Positions 18,467 through 27,843 of a stretch of 64,000 bases of DNA are shown here, piece by piece. Under the pieces are notes generated by a model, which saw only the letters and a program-made list of their open reading frames with translations, ran no database searches and was not told the origin of the DNA. Positions within the stretch are counted from its first letter, which is position 1. Each line of letters begins with the position of its first letter. This DNA comes from Pseudomonas sp. KU43P (GTDB taxonomy: Bacteria > Pseudomonadota > Gammaproteobacteria > Pseudomonadales > Pseudomonadaceae), in NCBI RefSeq assembly GCF_033095865.1, contig NZ_AP019365.1:3507501-3571500 (forward strand). Direction: 5' to 3'. The position numbers and the translations under genes are program-made.

Positions 18467-19440
18467 AAAAACTTCTGATCTACGGTGCCACGGGTTACAC
18501 CGGTCGCATGGCGGCAGAGCGGGCAAAAGCGCTTGGGCTGAATGTTGAAATTGCCGGGCGCGATCGTTCGCGCCTGGCGTCACTCGCTGATCAGTTGGGT
18601 GTACCTTTTCGAGTGTTCGAGGCCGACGCCCACGCCGAGGCGTCCTTATCGGACATTTCAGTATTGCTCAACTTCGCAGGGCCTTTCGCGCATACGGCTG
18701 AAGCCTTGATGCGTGCTTGCATGAAAGCTGGTGCGGACTACCTGGACATCACTGCCGAGATCAACGTTTACCGATTGGCTGAGAGGCTTGGCACTGAGGC
18801 GGCCTCCCATTCTGTCATGCTGATGCCGGGTGTCGGATGGGACGTCGTGCCCACCGACTCCCTCGCAATGCAAGTTGCCAAACGTGTCAAAGATCCGTTC
18901 GCACTGAGCATCGCGCTTCAAGTACCAGGCTCGATGTCCCGAGGGTCGGCCATGAGTGTCAGCGAAATCATCGGGGCAGGCGTACTCATCAGGATCGATG
19001 GCGAACTCGTTGCAACGCCTGATGCAACGCCGCGTAATTTTGATTTTGGAGAGGGGCCGGTACTCTGCGCACCTTTGTCATTCGGCGACCTGGTAACCGC
19101 CTGGCATTCGACCGGCATCGCGAACATCACGATGTTCGTTCATGTATCAGGCGATGCATTTCCAGAGGGAGATCTGTCTCGACTGCCTGACGGGCCCAGC
19201 GCTGAAGAGCGAGATGCTCATCGAGCGCGGGCAGTGGTAGAGGTGATGGGAACAGATGGATCAATTGCTCGCTCCGTGATCGACACCGTCAATGGCTACA
19301 CCTACACGCCTTTGTCCGCAGTGGCAGCTGCGGGACGAGTACTGAACGGTGAGCGCCACACAGGATTTGCGACACCCGCTCAAGTCTTTGGGAGTGGATT
19401 TGCCGAAAGCATCGTGGGCACGCACATCACCAATTTTTAA
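18463..19440 (+). CDS. Saccharopine dehydrogenase-like NAD(P)-binding protein
   Basis: 325 residues. Rossmann motif GATGYTGRMAAERA near the start, followed by the NFAGPF and ADYLDITAEI segments shared by saccharopine-dehydrogenase-like and trans-acting enoyl-reductase-like proteins. The ATG at 18463 overlaps the VOC stop. Probably acts on the same substrate series as its SDR and VOC neighbours; reaction unknown. Confidence 0.85.
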   Translation: MKKLLIYGATGYTGRMAAERAKALGLNVEIAGRDRSRLASLADQLGVPFRVFEADAHAEASLSDISVLLNFAGPFAHTAEALMRACMKAGADYLDITAEINVYRLAERLGTEAASHSVMLMPGVGWDVVPTDSLAMQVAKRVKDPFALSIALQVPGSMSRGSAMSVSEIIGAGVLIRIDGELVATPDATPRNFDFGEGPVLCAPLSFGDLVTAWHSTGIANITMFVHVSGDAFPEGDLSRLPDGPSAEERDAHRARAVVEVMGTDGSIARSVIDTVNGYTYTPLSAVAAAGRVLNGERHTGFATPAQVFGSGFAESIVGTHITNF

Positions 19441-19459
19441 TCAGAGGCCTTACGCATTC

Positions 19460-20614
19460 TCAGATGCTCTCAGTTTGCTCTGCGAGGAGGAATCTCTTGT
19501 AGCCTTCAAAGTCCAGCGAGAGAACCTGGCCTGTTACCTCTATCAAGTGTTCCTCTTCGATCGGCTCAGCCAGCTCGCGACCTAGGACACGCAGGCGGAG
19601 GCGCAATCTTCCGGGGCCATCGGGAAGGATCGCAAGCAGTTCCGACCTGCCCTGCTCTCCTGGTAAGAGAGATCCAATGCGAATGTGGCAAACCGGGGTT
19701 GGGCCGCTTTCATCTATCTCCAACTTCTCTTCCATTTGTGCCCGTACCGCGTTTAAAGTCAATGGGTTGGTCAGGCTCCACGTAGGCTTCGGCTCATCGG
19801 GCATCTCGCGGCCAGCGATCATTTGAACACCTTGGGAGTTCATAGCTTGCACGGTCAACTCAAGCTTGGAGTTGGAGAGCTGTACATTAGATCGGTTGGT
19901 CAACAGAAATCGCATCGCAATACACCCGTTGTTCACGTACGAGTAGTCGCCGTATTCTCGCCAAAAATCACTGTTGTCTCTTTCTAAACCCAGCGACAGA
20001 TCGAAAGGGCCACGGGGCTCGCGCTGCCTCTTGAAATCAGGCAGTTCCTCGGTGAAATGCAGGTAGGTACGAGAGAAGCTATTTGGAAGCTTCTCATTTT
20101 CGGGAGTCAGGAGAGACAGCTCGATTTTCAGATCGCCACGTCCGCTATCTTCATTTCCCATCGCGATGACCTCGACCGGCTCTGCTTCGTCAGTGCTGCT
20201 GCCTCGGCGGACATACACCACATTGCTCTTGAGCTTCCCGTAAGGGCTTGCGAGGTAAAATGGACGTTTCTGCTTAGGGATGATGATGATGCCTATGGTC
20301 TTCCCCTCATACAGGTGCTCCTCGTAGCGAAACGTCAACTTGGGCTTCACCTTGCTGTTCACGAGCTGCTGAATCCGAGAGTCATCGATGCTGTCTTGGA
20401 TTCCGACGACTTCAGCTGGGTGCGGGCGCTGATCCTTGAATCCTAAAAGGATGTAGCCAGTGCCATCACGCCAAGAGTTCGCGATCGCGAGAATGTCCTT
20501 CAACAGCTCAGACTTATCAGCCTCAGTTCCGCCGTTGAAGCGGTACTGGGCTGATTTGAAGTCAATGTCAGTGCTCTCGCTTTTGTAGCGCAGCACGTTA
20601 AGCAGGTCGATCAT
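19460..20614 (-). CDS. Schlafen-type AlbA_2 domain protein
   Basis: 384 residues from the ATG at 20614, preceded by GGGAG; a TTG at 20698 would add 28 residues. The N-terminal half is a Schlafen AlbA_2 domain (TDIDFKSAQYRF, then LLKDILAIANSWRDGTGYILLGF). This fold binds nucleic acid or nucleotide and recurs in bacterial defence loci. The C-terminal 190 residues are beta-rich and unrecognised. It is divergent from a DUF4365-like gene with about 170 bases between them, suggesting a shared control region and joint function. Confidence 0.8.
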   Translation of the reverse strand: MIDLLNVLRYKSESTDIDFKSAQYRFNGGTEADKSELLKDILAIANSWRDGTGYILLGFKDQRPHPAEVVGIQDSIDDSRIQQLVNSKVKPKLTFRYEEHLYEGKTIGIIIIPKQKRPFYLASPYGKLKSNVVYVRRGSSTDEAEPVEVIAMGNEDSGRGDLKIELSLLTPENEKLPNSFSRTYLHFTEELPDFKRQREPRGPFDLSLGLERDNSDFWREYGDYSYVNNGCIAMRFLLTNRSNVQLSNSKLELTVQAMNSQGVQMIAGREMPDEPKPTWSLTNPLTLNAVRAQMEEKLEIDESGPTPVCHIRIGSLLPGEQGRSELLAILPDGPGRLRLRLRVLGRELAEPIEEEHLIEVTGQVLSLDFEGYKRFLLAEQTESI

Positions 20615-20784
20615 CTCAGCTCCCAAATAGTGACTAGGTGTGAGCTCGATTTGAGCATGATAATCACGCAAACGGTAGGCGAGCTGCTGCAATGTCAATC
20701 GTTTCTACGGAAAGCCCTCACGGGAGAACGCGTTGATCGCGCCCCTGCTGATATCATCATCCCGACGCAAAATGAGGGACGACT

Positions 20785-22374
20785 GTGAGTGATATAGGGA
20801 CAAGCGGCGAGCTCCATTTCATGGCGCTTTGCGCAGGTGACGGCATCACCGTAAACAAATCTCAAACGGACAAAAATGGCTGGGATGTCCTGATCGAGAT
20901 TGACCAACTTCCGACGGCGCTTACACAGCAAACGCTGCATGAGCCCGTGATCACAGGGACGGTGCAGATAAAATCGACACGCTCCAAGTCTCTCAAAGTG
21001 AGCGTGACGCTGTCCAACCTCCGGAAAATGGCGACTAGTTCACTGCCGACGTTCTATTTGTTGATGGACTTCACTCAAGGGCCGGTGCCCTCCAGAGCAT
21101 TTCTACGGCATGTGGATGAGCCTTTGATCCGGCAAATTCTGGAAAGGGTCAACACGCACCTGGTAGCAGGAAAGGGTGAAAAGCTTCACAAGCTCACGAT
21201 GGTTGTCGATTTTTCGAGCGGCCAAGAAATCGCCCTCGATGGCTCAGCCAGTTTGAGGTCTGAGTTTTTACGAATCGTAGGTTCGTCGCAGGCGCGCTAT
21301 ACCGATGGTAAACAACGATTTCTGAAAAGCGTCGGCTATGAGGATGGCAGCCACCTAATGCGCTTCAACCTAGTAGGACATGAAAACCTGCAAGCGATGA
21401 TAAACGCCACCCTCGGCAGAGGAGGCCCCATCGAGCTGCAAGACATGCAGATTTTCTCGAAACGCTTCGGATTGGAAGATCCCAGCAGTCGTCATCACGC
21501 CCCAGTAGGTACATTGGTCATTGAGCCCTCCGCTCCTAACGCTTTAGGCACGCTAACATTGCGCAGTGGTGCTACCGGGGAAAGCGTCCAAGTAGACGCA
21601 GCGGCCTATGTCAGTCCTCTACACTCAATGCTGCCGCTGAGTGCATTTCAGATTCGTGTCGACTGCGGCTTGTTTGAGTGGTATGTCAAAGCAGACGGAT
21701 CGGGGGCTAAATTCGCATCCACCCTGGATCCTGAGGCTCCTGTCCCATTGGAAAATCTCTGCACCTATTTGCAAGTCATTGACTTGATGGCCAAGCCCCA
21801 AGGGCTTTCGATAGAGATGGATTTCAATGGCGCAAGATCCCAATTCACAGTGACAGGTGGGCCAGGGTTCCCAGGTTTCCCAGACGTTCTGCAAGTGGCG
21901 GAGGCCTTACTCAAAACAAAAGTGGCGTTTAGAGACCGTGGTCTACTGGAGGTTAGCGTTGCAGAGCTGATTCAGAGCTCGCAGGTGATTCAGCCATTCT
22001 TCGCCCTACTTAATAAGGAGATTTCCGCTTGGCTAACGTTCTCCGTTGACGGCAAAACAGAGCCTTTCGAATGTGTCTGCCTAGCGCCACTTGAGTTGTC
22101 TATCGGTGAAAAGCACTATCTCACTATCCTGGCGGTGACCGGTAAAACAAATCTCCTACCCGATGGGCGATTCTCAATCGCCACAACAAATTTTGACACA
22201 ATTTACAAGACCGTCCTCCGGACTCATGAGCGGACTGCAGACGCTACCATTTTGCAATTGCAGAGGGTGGTTGATGAGTACACTCACTCATTGCCTATTG
22301 TCAGCCTTTTCTCAACGATTGCTGCAGATGGACTTAATCAACCCCTCGCTACCTCACGCCTGCGCTCCACCTAA
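20785..22374 (+). CDS. DUF4365-like probable nuclease with long unknown C-terminal part
   Basis: 529 residues from a GTG at 20785 with GAGG upstream. The first 110 residues fit a PD-(D/E)xK-type fold of the DUF4365 kind: E9, D34 (GWDVLIEI) and Q61-x-K63 (VQIKST) are in the expected order. The remaining 400 residues are beta-rich with a GGPGFPGFPD turn and are unrecognised. Predicted DNA or RNA cleavage is inference from the fold. Divergent from the AlbA_2 gene. Confidence 0.7.
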   Translation: MSDIGTSGELHFMALCAGDGITVNKSQTDKNGWDVLIEIDQLPTALTQQTLHEPVITGTVQIKSTRSKSLKVSVTLSNLRKMATSSLPTFYLLMDFTQGPVPSRAFLRHVDEPLIRQILERVNTHLVAGKGEKLHKLTMVVDFSSGQEIALDGSASLRSEFLRIVGSSQARYTDGKQRFLKSVGYEDGSHLMRFNLVGHENLQAMINATLGRGGPIELQDMQIFSKRFGLEDPSSRHHAPVGTLVIEPSAPNALGTLTLRSGATGESVQVDAAAYVSPLHSMLPLSAFQIRVDCGLFEWYVKADGSGAKFASTLDPEAPVPLENLCTYLQVIDLMAKPQGLSIEMDFNGARSQFTVTGGPGFPGFPDVLQVAEALLKTKVAFRDRGLLEVSVAELIQSSQVIQPFFALLNKEISAWLTFSVDGKTEPFECVCLAPLELSIGEKHYLTILAVTGKTNLLPDGRFSIATTNFDTIYKTVLRTHERTADATILQLQRVVDEYTHSLPIVSLFSTIAADGLNQPLATSRLRST

Positions 22375-22447
22375 GGGTTTACGCATTTCGATATCTGATC
22401 CATCGAAATCAGCAAAGCGTCCCTCAAGTTCACCGTTTGGAGGGCTC

Positions 22448-22651
22448 TCAGTCCACTTTGTCTCGCCCATCACCGCTCCGGGTGTCCTCCAGAATGCTCT
22501 TGAAGGCACCTGCCTGCTCTGGATGCATGCCCGCTGACTGCAGGTGCTGCACGAGAAACTTCCGCGCCGTGGCCTCCCCTGGGGTTAAAATCAGGTCACA
22601 GTAGTGAAGACCCTTACTGGCCTCTTCAAGCTATGCCCTGAAATCGTCCAT
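22448..22651 (-). pseudogene. Small Pseudomonas-type protein with TAG at codon 7
   Basis: The ATG at 22651 opens MDDFRA, then TAG at 22631-22633. The same frame then reads LEEASKGLHYCDLILTPGEA and on to a TGA at 22448, 68 codons in all, with host-like codon use and a helical character. CAG (Gln) at codon 7 would give a natural sequence (RAQLEE). I recognise no named family. Either a nonsense mutant or a translation start further inside, but no good internal start with a ribosome site is seen. Confidence 0.6.
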
Positions 22652-22718
22652 GTATCAAGATCAGCCTATGTGAGCCAAAAGGCTTATTAGCTATTCTGCC
22701 CGAGGCTAACCACGCGTA

Positions 22719-22745
22719 CAAAAAAGCCGCTCAGTGAGCGGCTTG
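22719..22745 (-). terminator. Rho-independent terminator of the MvaT-like gene
   Basis: On the minus strand AAGCCGCTC pairs with GAGCGGCTT around a short loop and is followed by a run of six T. It lies about 26 bases after the MvaT-like stop. Confidence 0.9.
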
Positions 22746-22770
22746 ATGTATCTCAACCCAATAGAAAGGA

Positions 22771-23136
22771 TTATCGGGCTACCCAGCCTTCAACCTCATC
22801 GGCACCGTACTGGGCTTTCCACTCTTTCAGCAATTTGTGGTTGCCGCCCTTGGTCTCAATAATCTCGCCATTATGCGGATTCTTGTACTGCTTCACCTGA
22901 CGGGCACGACGCGGCGATTTCTCTGCCACAGCCGGGGCGCTACGACGACCAGCTTGAGGATCCAGCAGGTTGATGATGTCACGCAGGCTGAAGCCGTACT
23001 TGTTCAGCAAATCACGAAGCTTTTCTTCGAATTCGATTTCTTTCTTCAGCTCGGTGCTGCCCTTCATCGCCTCAAGCTCAGCGAGCTGCGCGGCCAGCGT
23101 TTGCTCAAGCTTTCTGAATTCTGCCAAACGAGACAT
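22771..23136 (-). CDS. MvaT/MvaU-type H-NS-like xenogeneic silencer
   Basis: 121 residues. An N-terminal coiled-coil oligomerisation region (LKKEIEFEEKLRDLLNKYG) is followed by a linker and the C-terminal DNA-binding segment KQYKNPHNGEIIETKGGN, the AT-hook-like signature of Pseudomonas MvaT/TurA-type proteins. It binds AT-rich, often foreign, DNA. Its location within a mobile island suggests the element carries its own silencer. AGGA lies close upstream of the ATG and a strong terminator follows. Confidence 0.93.
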   Translation of the reverse strand: MSRLAEFRKLEQTLAAQLAELEAMKGSTELKKEIEFEEKLRDLLNKYGFSLRDIINLLDPQAGRRSAPAVAEKSPRRARQVKQYKNPHNGEIIETKGGNHKLLKEWKAQYGADEVEGWVAR

Positions 23137-23304
23137 ATGTAATCCTCAGGTATTTGAAAAGTGCCTACAGATTAACCTAGATTTAGCATCGGGCCTAATG
23201 AATATGATACAGCAACGCGTAGTTAGTTCACCGCAACAGCAACAAAGGGCTCAGCAGCAACATACGGGAACTATAGCCATCCTACTAAATAGGCTAGTAT
23301 CGCT

Positions 23305-24159
23305 TCATGCACCTACTCGAGCGAAGCCCAGCGCGTCCAAGGATGTTACCGCCGAGAAGCCAGCACCCTTTTTAAAGCTCATATTGTGAACAAAGTTTTT
23401 CATCGCATTTGAAGGGTCGATGGCTTCGAGGTTAAGACCTTCGACAGTGGCACGGGAGAATGCAACGCTGAGGATTGGCTGATCCTCCATGTGCCCGGTA
23501 GAGCTGTTCAGCACGTTATCCATCGCCGTAACGATGACCAGGTCGTCCGGCAAGATGGCCAGCAGCTCGCGGCCTACCCGCAGTGCGCAACTGCACACGT
23601 AATCTTGATGAAGTTCGTTGAAGCGGCCTGCAGGCATCGCCTTGGTCGACAGTTTTCCGCTTTTGAGTAGCGACTTGATCTCGGTGGGAACGACGTGCGA
23701 GCCATGAATAGCCAGCTTTGCTTCCAGCACGCCTCCCTCATGAACGATCATCTGAATGGATGAGCCAAGGTGCGTAATTTCCTCGAACGACTCGAACGCC
23801 TCGATAGCGTCGAGCTTTGCCTGGCGATCGCCATCAAGAATCCGCAGGGCAATGTCCCGCTCCTCCGACCAATCAGAGTGCTGAGCCTTCCACTCTTCAA
23901 ACTGCGCCTGAAAGAGTCGTTCATCTTCAGTTGCGGCTGTGGCGATTTTTGCAATGAGGGCCGCACGCTGACGGCTTTCCAATTTGAACAGCTTGGCCCA
24001 GAAGTTTGGACGATAAGTCGCCGAGGCCTGCATAGCGGCCTGTTCGAGGGCCCCGCTTTTCACGAGCGGCTTAGGCTCAGGCTTGGACAGAATCTCCTTC
24101 CACTTGACCGGCTCCACGGTGGTAGGTTGCATGCTGTTGGCCATGGAGCGAATCGGCAC
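23305..24159 (-). CDS. Unknown protein next to the MvaT-like gene
   Basis: 284 residues from a GTG at 24159; an ATG at 24144 is an alternative. A helical, charged N-terminal half (QRAALIAKIATAATEDERLFQAQ) is followed by a mixed C-terminal domain with LLAILPDDLVIVTA. No family recognised. Co-directional with the silencer 168 bases downstream. The bases between hold no gene and probably contain the silencer promoter. Confidence 0.65.
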   Translation of the reverse strand: MPIRSMANSMQPTTVEPVKWKEILSKPEPKPLVKSGALEQAAMQASATYRPNFWAKLFKLESRQRAALIAKIATAATEDERLFQAQFEEWKAQHSDWSEERDIALRILDGDRQAKLDAIEAFESFEEITHLGSSIQMIVHEGGVLEAKLAIHGSHVVPTEIKSLLKSGKLSTKAMPAGRFNELHQDYVCSCALRVGRELLAILPDDLVIVTAMDNVLNSSTGHMEDQPILSVAFSRATVEGLNLEAIDPSNAMKNFVHNMSFKKGAGFSAVTSLDALGFARVGA

Positions 24160-24338
24160 CGACCTGCAAGCACCATTCGGGCATAGTCAGCACAGCATTC
24201 GTACCGATGAGCTATGCCGAAATATCGAAAGCAATCTTCAGTCGATGTTCAACTCACCGGAGCGTGGGGCCTTGTCACTGACACCATGCCTTGCAATCGA
24301 AGGGCATTCTTCGGCTAAGCAGGCTGGCCAACGCCGTT

Positions 24339-25517
24339 CTACGTGCGTGCCGCGCCACGCCAACGGCTTGTGACAACACTGAGTGCGGTTGCAATGAGCA
24401 AGAATATGCCACTGGCGATGAAGGTAGCCTTATAACCCATCCCGTCGTACAGCATCCCGCCTGCAGTTGCACCAGCAGTGATAGCCAACTGAATTACTGC
24501 GACCATCAACCCACCACCAGCTTCTGCATCGTGTGGCAATGCCTTGGCCAACCAGGTAAACCATCCCACCGGTGCACAGGTCGCGACCAGCCCCCACAGC
24601 CCCAGCACTGCGGCCACAGGAACAAGCCAGCTACCAACCACGATTACGGCGAAAGCGATGGCAGTCATGATCAACGGTATTCCAACTAAAACCTTATGCA
24701 GACTTTGACTAACAAGAGAGCCGGCTAACATGGTGCCTACCAATCCTGCGGCACCGATGATCAAGAGTAAGAGCGAGAGCGTGGGCACATCGACATGCGT
24801 GACCGTCTCCAGGAAAGGCCGCAGATACGTAAAGAGTGTGAACTGCCCCATGAAGAGAAACGCAACTGCGGCCATGCCGAGGGCGACCTTGCTGTCCCCA
24901 AGCAGGCGCAACGAGCCAGTGGTCGATACTTGAGTCCGCTTACTTGGCATTGTCGGCAGAGTGAAGGCTTGCCAGATCATCGCCATTGCAGCCAAAGGCA
25001 CCACGCAAAAGAATGCCCCTCTCCAACCAATGATGCCGCCTAGATAGCTCCCAACTGGCGCTGCGATTGCCGTAGCCAGCGCGGTACCTCCCTGCATCAC
25101 AGCAATAGCCTTCGGAACGAGTGCCTGGGGCGCGATGCGCATCATCACTGCGGTAGACATCGACCAATAGCCGCCAATGGCGATTCCCAGTACGGCTCGC
25201 CCTACCATCAACGTCAAGTAGTTCGGGGCAAAGGCCAACATGCCCCCGGAAACTAGCATAAGTGCTGTCGTGGCCAGCAGTACGGGCTTGCGGTCGATCC
25301 CTTGGGTTACGGTGGCCAGTAACAGGCTGGTGATTACAGCAAAGAACCCCGAGATAGAAATGGCCTGCCCTGCCTGGCCTTCAGTCAGTGACAAATCGGA
25401 TGCAATCGGCGTGAGCAAACTCACGGGCAGGAACTCAGAAGCCACCAAGGCAAAAGCACAGAGCGACATCGCCAGTACAGCGCTCCAGACCTGACGGCTT
25501 GAGTGTTGAAGGGACAT
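24339..25517 (-). CDS. MFS transporter, DHA1 type
   Basis: 392 residues from the ATG at 25517. Twelve predicted transmembrane helices; GRAVLGIAIGGYWSM matches the DHA1 motif-C-like region, and overall it resembles the AraJ/sugar-efflux group of exporters. Downstream of and co-directional with a secreted alpha/beta hydrolase, both divergent from an AraC regulator. It probably exports a product or toxic substrate of that cassette. Confidence 0.9.
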   Translation of the reverse strand: MSLQHSSRQVWSAVLAMSLCAFALVASEFLPVSLLTPIASDLSLTEGQAGQAISISGFFAVITSLLLATVTQGIDRKPVLLATTALMLVSGGMLAFAPNYLTLMVGRAVLGIAIGGYWSMSTAVMMRIAPQALVPKAIAVMQGGTALATAIAAPVGSYLGGIIGWRGAFFCVVPLAAMAMIWQAFTLPTMPSKRTQVSTTGSLRLLGDSKVALGMAAVAFLFMGQFTLFTYLRPFLETVTHVDVPTLSLLLLIIGAAGLVGTMLAGSLVSQSLHKVLVGIPLIMTAIAFAVIVVGSWLVPVAAVLGLWGLVATCAPVGWFTWLAKALPHDAEAGGGLMVAVIQLAITAGATAGGMLYDGMGYKATFIASGIFLLIATALSVVTSRWRGAART

Positions 25518-25611
25518 TGCTGGGCTATTTATGGTGATTCTCGTTGTATCAATTTCAAAAGATGTGGATGCCCAGGCCCTGCGGGGTGCCGGGCCTGGAA
25601 ACAACAGCCAT

Positions 25612-26646
25612 TCACTTGAGGTTTTCGCGGAAGAAAGACGTCAGTTTGCTGAAAGGGATCATCTCTACGCGGTCGTACAGATCCACATGGCCAGCGCCCG
25701 GGACAATCACGAGTTCCTTGGGTTCGCCGGCAAGGCGATACGCCTCTTCGCTAAACTCCCGGGAATGAGCCTCCTCTCCTGCGATGAACAACATGGGACG
25801 AGGCGAGATCGTCTCGATGTCATTGAACGGATAGAAGTTCATGAACCTGACGTTACTGGTCAGCGTCGGGTGCGTCGTCAGAAGCGGCGACAACCCTTTG
25901 GGAGTGAACTCACCACGAGGTGTGCGGTAAAAGTCGTAAAACTCCCGCTCGATGGCATTAGAGCTCTCAGTTAGCTGATCCACCGTGCCACTGGTGTACT
26001 TAGTTTCGCCTCCGGCAAACTCGACATCACGCTGGGCTACTGCTTCGGCGATAGCCTTTTTGCGCTGTTCGACCGAGACGCCATGCTTGAGTCCATTGCG
26101 GTTGGCGGCACCCATGTCGTACATGCTGACCGTTGCAATCGCTTTCATACGTGGATCAATTTTCGCCGCACTGATGGCAAAGCTGCCGCTGCCACAGATA
26201 CCCAGCACGCCAATACGGTTCCGATCAACGAAACCTTGAGCACCGAGATAGTCAACCGCCGCACTGAAGTCTTCGGAATAGATGTCCGGCGACACTAGAT
26301 TGCGCGGACGCCCGTCACTTTCACCCCAGAACGACAGATCGATGGCCAAGGTGACGAAGCCCTGCTCTGCCAGCTTCTGGGCATAAAGATTCGAGCTTTG
26401 CTCTTTGACCGCCCCCATCGGGTGCCCGACGATGATTGCGGGATGCTTGGCGTTGACGCTCTGTTTTGTGGGCAGATACAGATTGCCGACAGTGGTCATC
26501 TGGAACTGGTTCTTGAAGGTGACGCGCTCGAGTGAAACCTGATCACTCTGATAGAAATTGTTGGCCCCATGGGACATATCGGCGGCTCCCGCAGTGAGTG
26601 AACTGGCCATCAAGGCAAACGCAACGAACAAAGACTTCATGCACAT
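25612..26646 (-). CDS. Exported alpha/beta hydrolase
   Basis: 344 residues with an N-terminal signal peptide (LFVAFALMASSLTAGAA). Alpha/beta hydrolase features: HPMGAVKEQSS oxyanion region, nucleophile elbow GICGSGSFA (Cys or Ser as nucleophile), and C-terminal GAGHVDLYD with the catalytic His. Related to dienelactone-hydrolase-like proteins. AGGA lies upstream of the ATG at 26646. Forms an operon with the MFS exporter, with the AraC gene divergent. Confidence 0.88.
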   Translation of the reverse strand: MCMKSLFVAFALMASSLTAGAADMSHGANNFYQSDQVSLERVTFKNQFQMTTVGNLYLPTKQSVNAKHPAIIVGHPMGAVKEQSSNLYAQKLAEQGFVTLAIDLSFWGESDGRPRNLVSPDIYSEDFSAAVDYLGAQGFVDRNRIGVLGICGSGSFAISAAKIDPRMKAIATVSMYDMGAANRNGLKHGVSVEQRKKAIAEAVAQRDVEFAGGETKYTSGTVDQLTESSNAIEREFYDFYRTPRGEFTPKGLSPLLTTHPTLTSNVRFMNFYPFNDIETISPRPMLFIAGEEAHSREFSEEAYRLAGEPKELVIVPGAGHVDLYDRVEMIPFSKLTSFFRENLK

Positions 26647-26803
26647 TTTCCTGTCTGCTCGAAATGGAAGGGGTGTGAGAGGACATCGCTCACGGACGCT
26701 AGGGTCATCTCACCTGCCACCCATATTCCTCGCGTAAACCAGCACAGCAGTAGAGCAAACCGGTAGTTTTCTTGCCCAATTGTCCAGACGTGACTGACTG
26801 GGC

Positions 26804-27811
26804 ATGGACACTGAAAGCGGCGCGCGAGTAGTGTTTCGCTACACGCTGATCGGAACGCTCACCATGCCCGCAACCGCACTGCCACCTTCACGCACGAACC
26901 CAATGGCTACGCTGTGCCGGGTCATCGGTGCCCACGCGCCCATCGCTGGGGATTTCGCGACGAGCATTGCAGGCCTAAGCGTCTATCGGCGCAACGCACC
27001 AGCGCCACCGATTACGTGCATTGTCGAACCAAGCATTGTTTTGGTTACGCAAGGGGCAAAGGAAATGGTCATCGGCGGTGACGTATTCCCATACGACACG
27101 ACCCGCTTTCTAGTCACCTCACTAAACATCCCCGCCAACTCGGCGGTGACATTGGCCAGTGAGGAAGCCCCCTGTCTTGGCCTGGTGTTCAAGCTCGATT
27201 TGCGCACGCTGGCTGAATTGATCGCGCAAGATGGTCGCCCTCCAGTGAGCGGTCAGTCCTTTCACACCAGCGCTGGAGTTGGTGAACTGGGCCCGAAGCT
27301 GTTGGAGAGCTTCACCCGCCTGATTGAGCTGTTGGAGGAGCCCGATGCCATCCCGGTGCTCTGGCCTCTGATTCAGCGAGAGATCCACTATCGGTTGCTG
27401 CTAAGTGACCAAGCCCCTCTCCTGCGCTATATCGCCTCCGTGGGCAGCAAGGGGCATCGAATCGCCAAGGCCATCGACTGGATGAAGCTGAACTACGCCG
27501 AACCTCTGCGGGTGGACGAACTGGCTTCTCAGGTACAGATGGGCCTCTCGACATTCCATCAGCACTTCCGACAGCTCACCGCAATGAGTCCATTGCAGTA
27601 CCAGAAATGGTTGAGGTTGAACGAGGCAAAACGCTTGATGCTCAACGAACACCTCGATGCAGCGACCGCCGCATTCAAGGTCGGGTACGAAAGTCCATCG
27701 CAGTTCAGCCGTGAGTACGGGCGCCATTTCGGCACGCCTCCAAAACGCGATATCGCGGAGCTGCGTTTGGGTGCGGAAAGGTCAGCTGCCTCCACGCCCA
27801 ACGTACCCTGA
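26804..27811 (+). CDS. AraC-family transcriptional regulator
   Basis: 335 residues; ATGs at 26864 and 26903 are alternative starts. An AraC_N domain (about 40-200, with PPITCIVEPSIVLVTQGAKEM) is followed by a double helix-turn-helix (about 220-320: VDELASQVQMGLSTFHQHFR and FKVGYESPSQFSREYGRHF). The 157-base divergent region probably holds its operators for the hydrolase-MFS operon. Confidence 0.92.
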   Translation: MDTESGARVVFRYTLIGTLTMPATALPPSRTNPMATLCRVIGAHAPIAGDFATSIAGLSVYRRNAPAPPITCIVEPSIVLVTQGAKEMVIGGDVFPYDTTRFLVTSLNIPANSAVTLASEEAPCLGLVFKLDLRTLAELIAQDGRPPVSGQSFHTSAGVGELGPKLLESFTRLIELLEEPDAIPVLWPLIQREIHYRLLLSDQAPLLRYIASVGSKGHRIAKAIDWMKLNYAEPLRVDELASQVQMGLSTFHQHFRQLTAMSPLQYQKWLRLNEAKRLMLNEHLDAATAAFKVGYESPSQFSREYGRHFGTPPKRDIAELRLGAERSAASTPNVP

Positions 27812-27843
27812 TCCTCAGCCTATAAGACGTCGCCCAACCCAGG

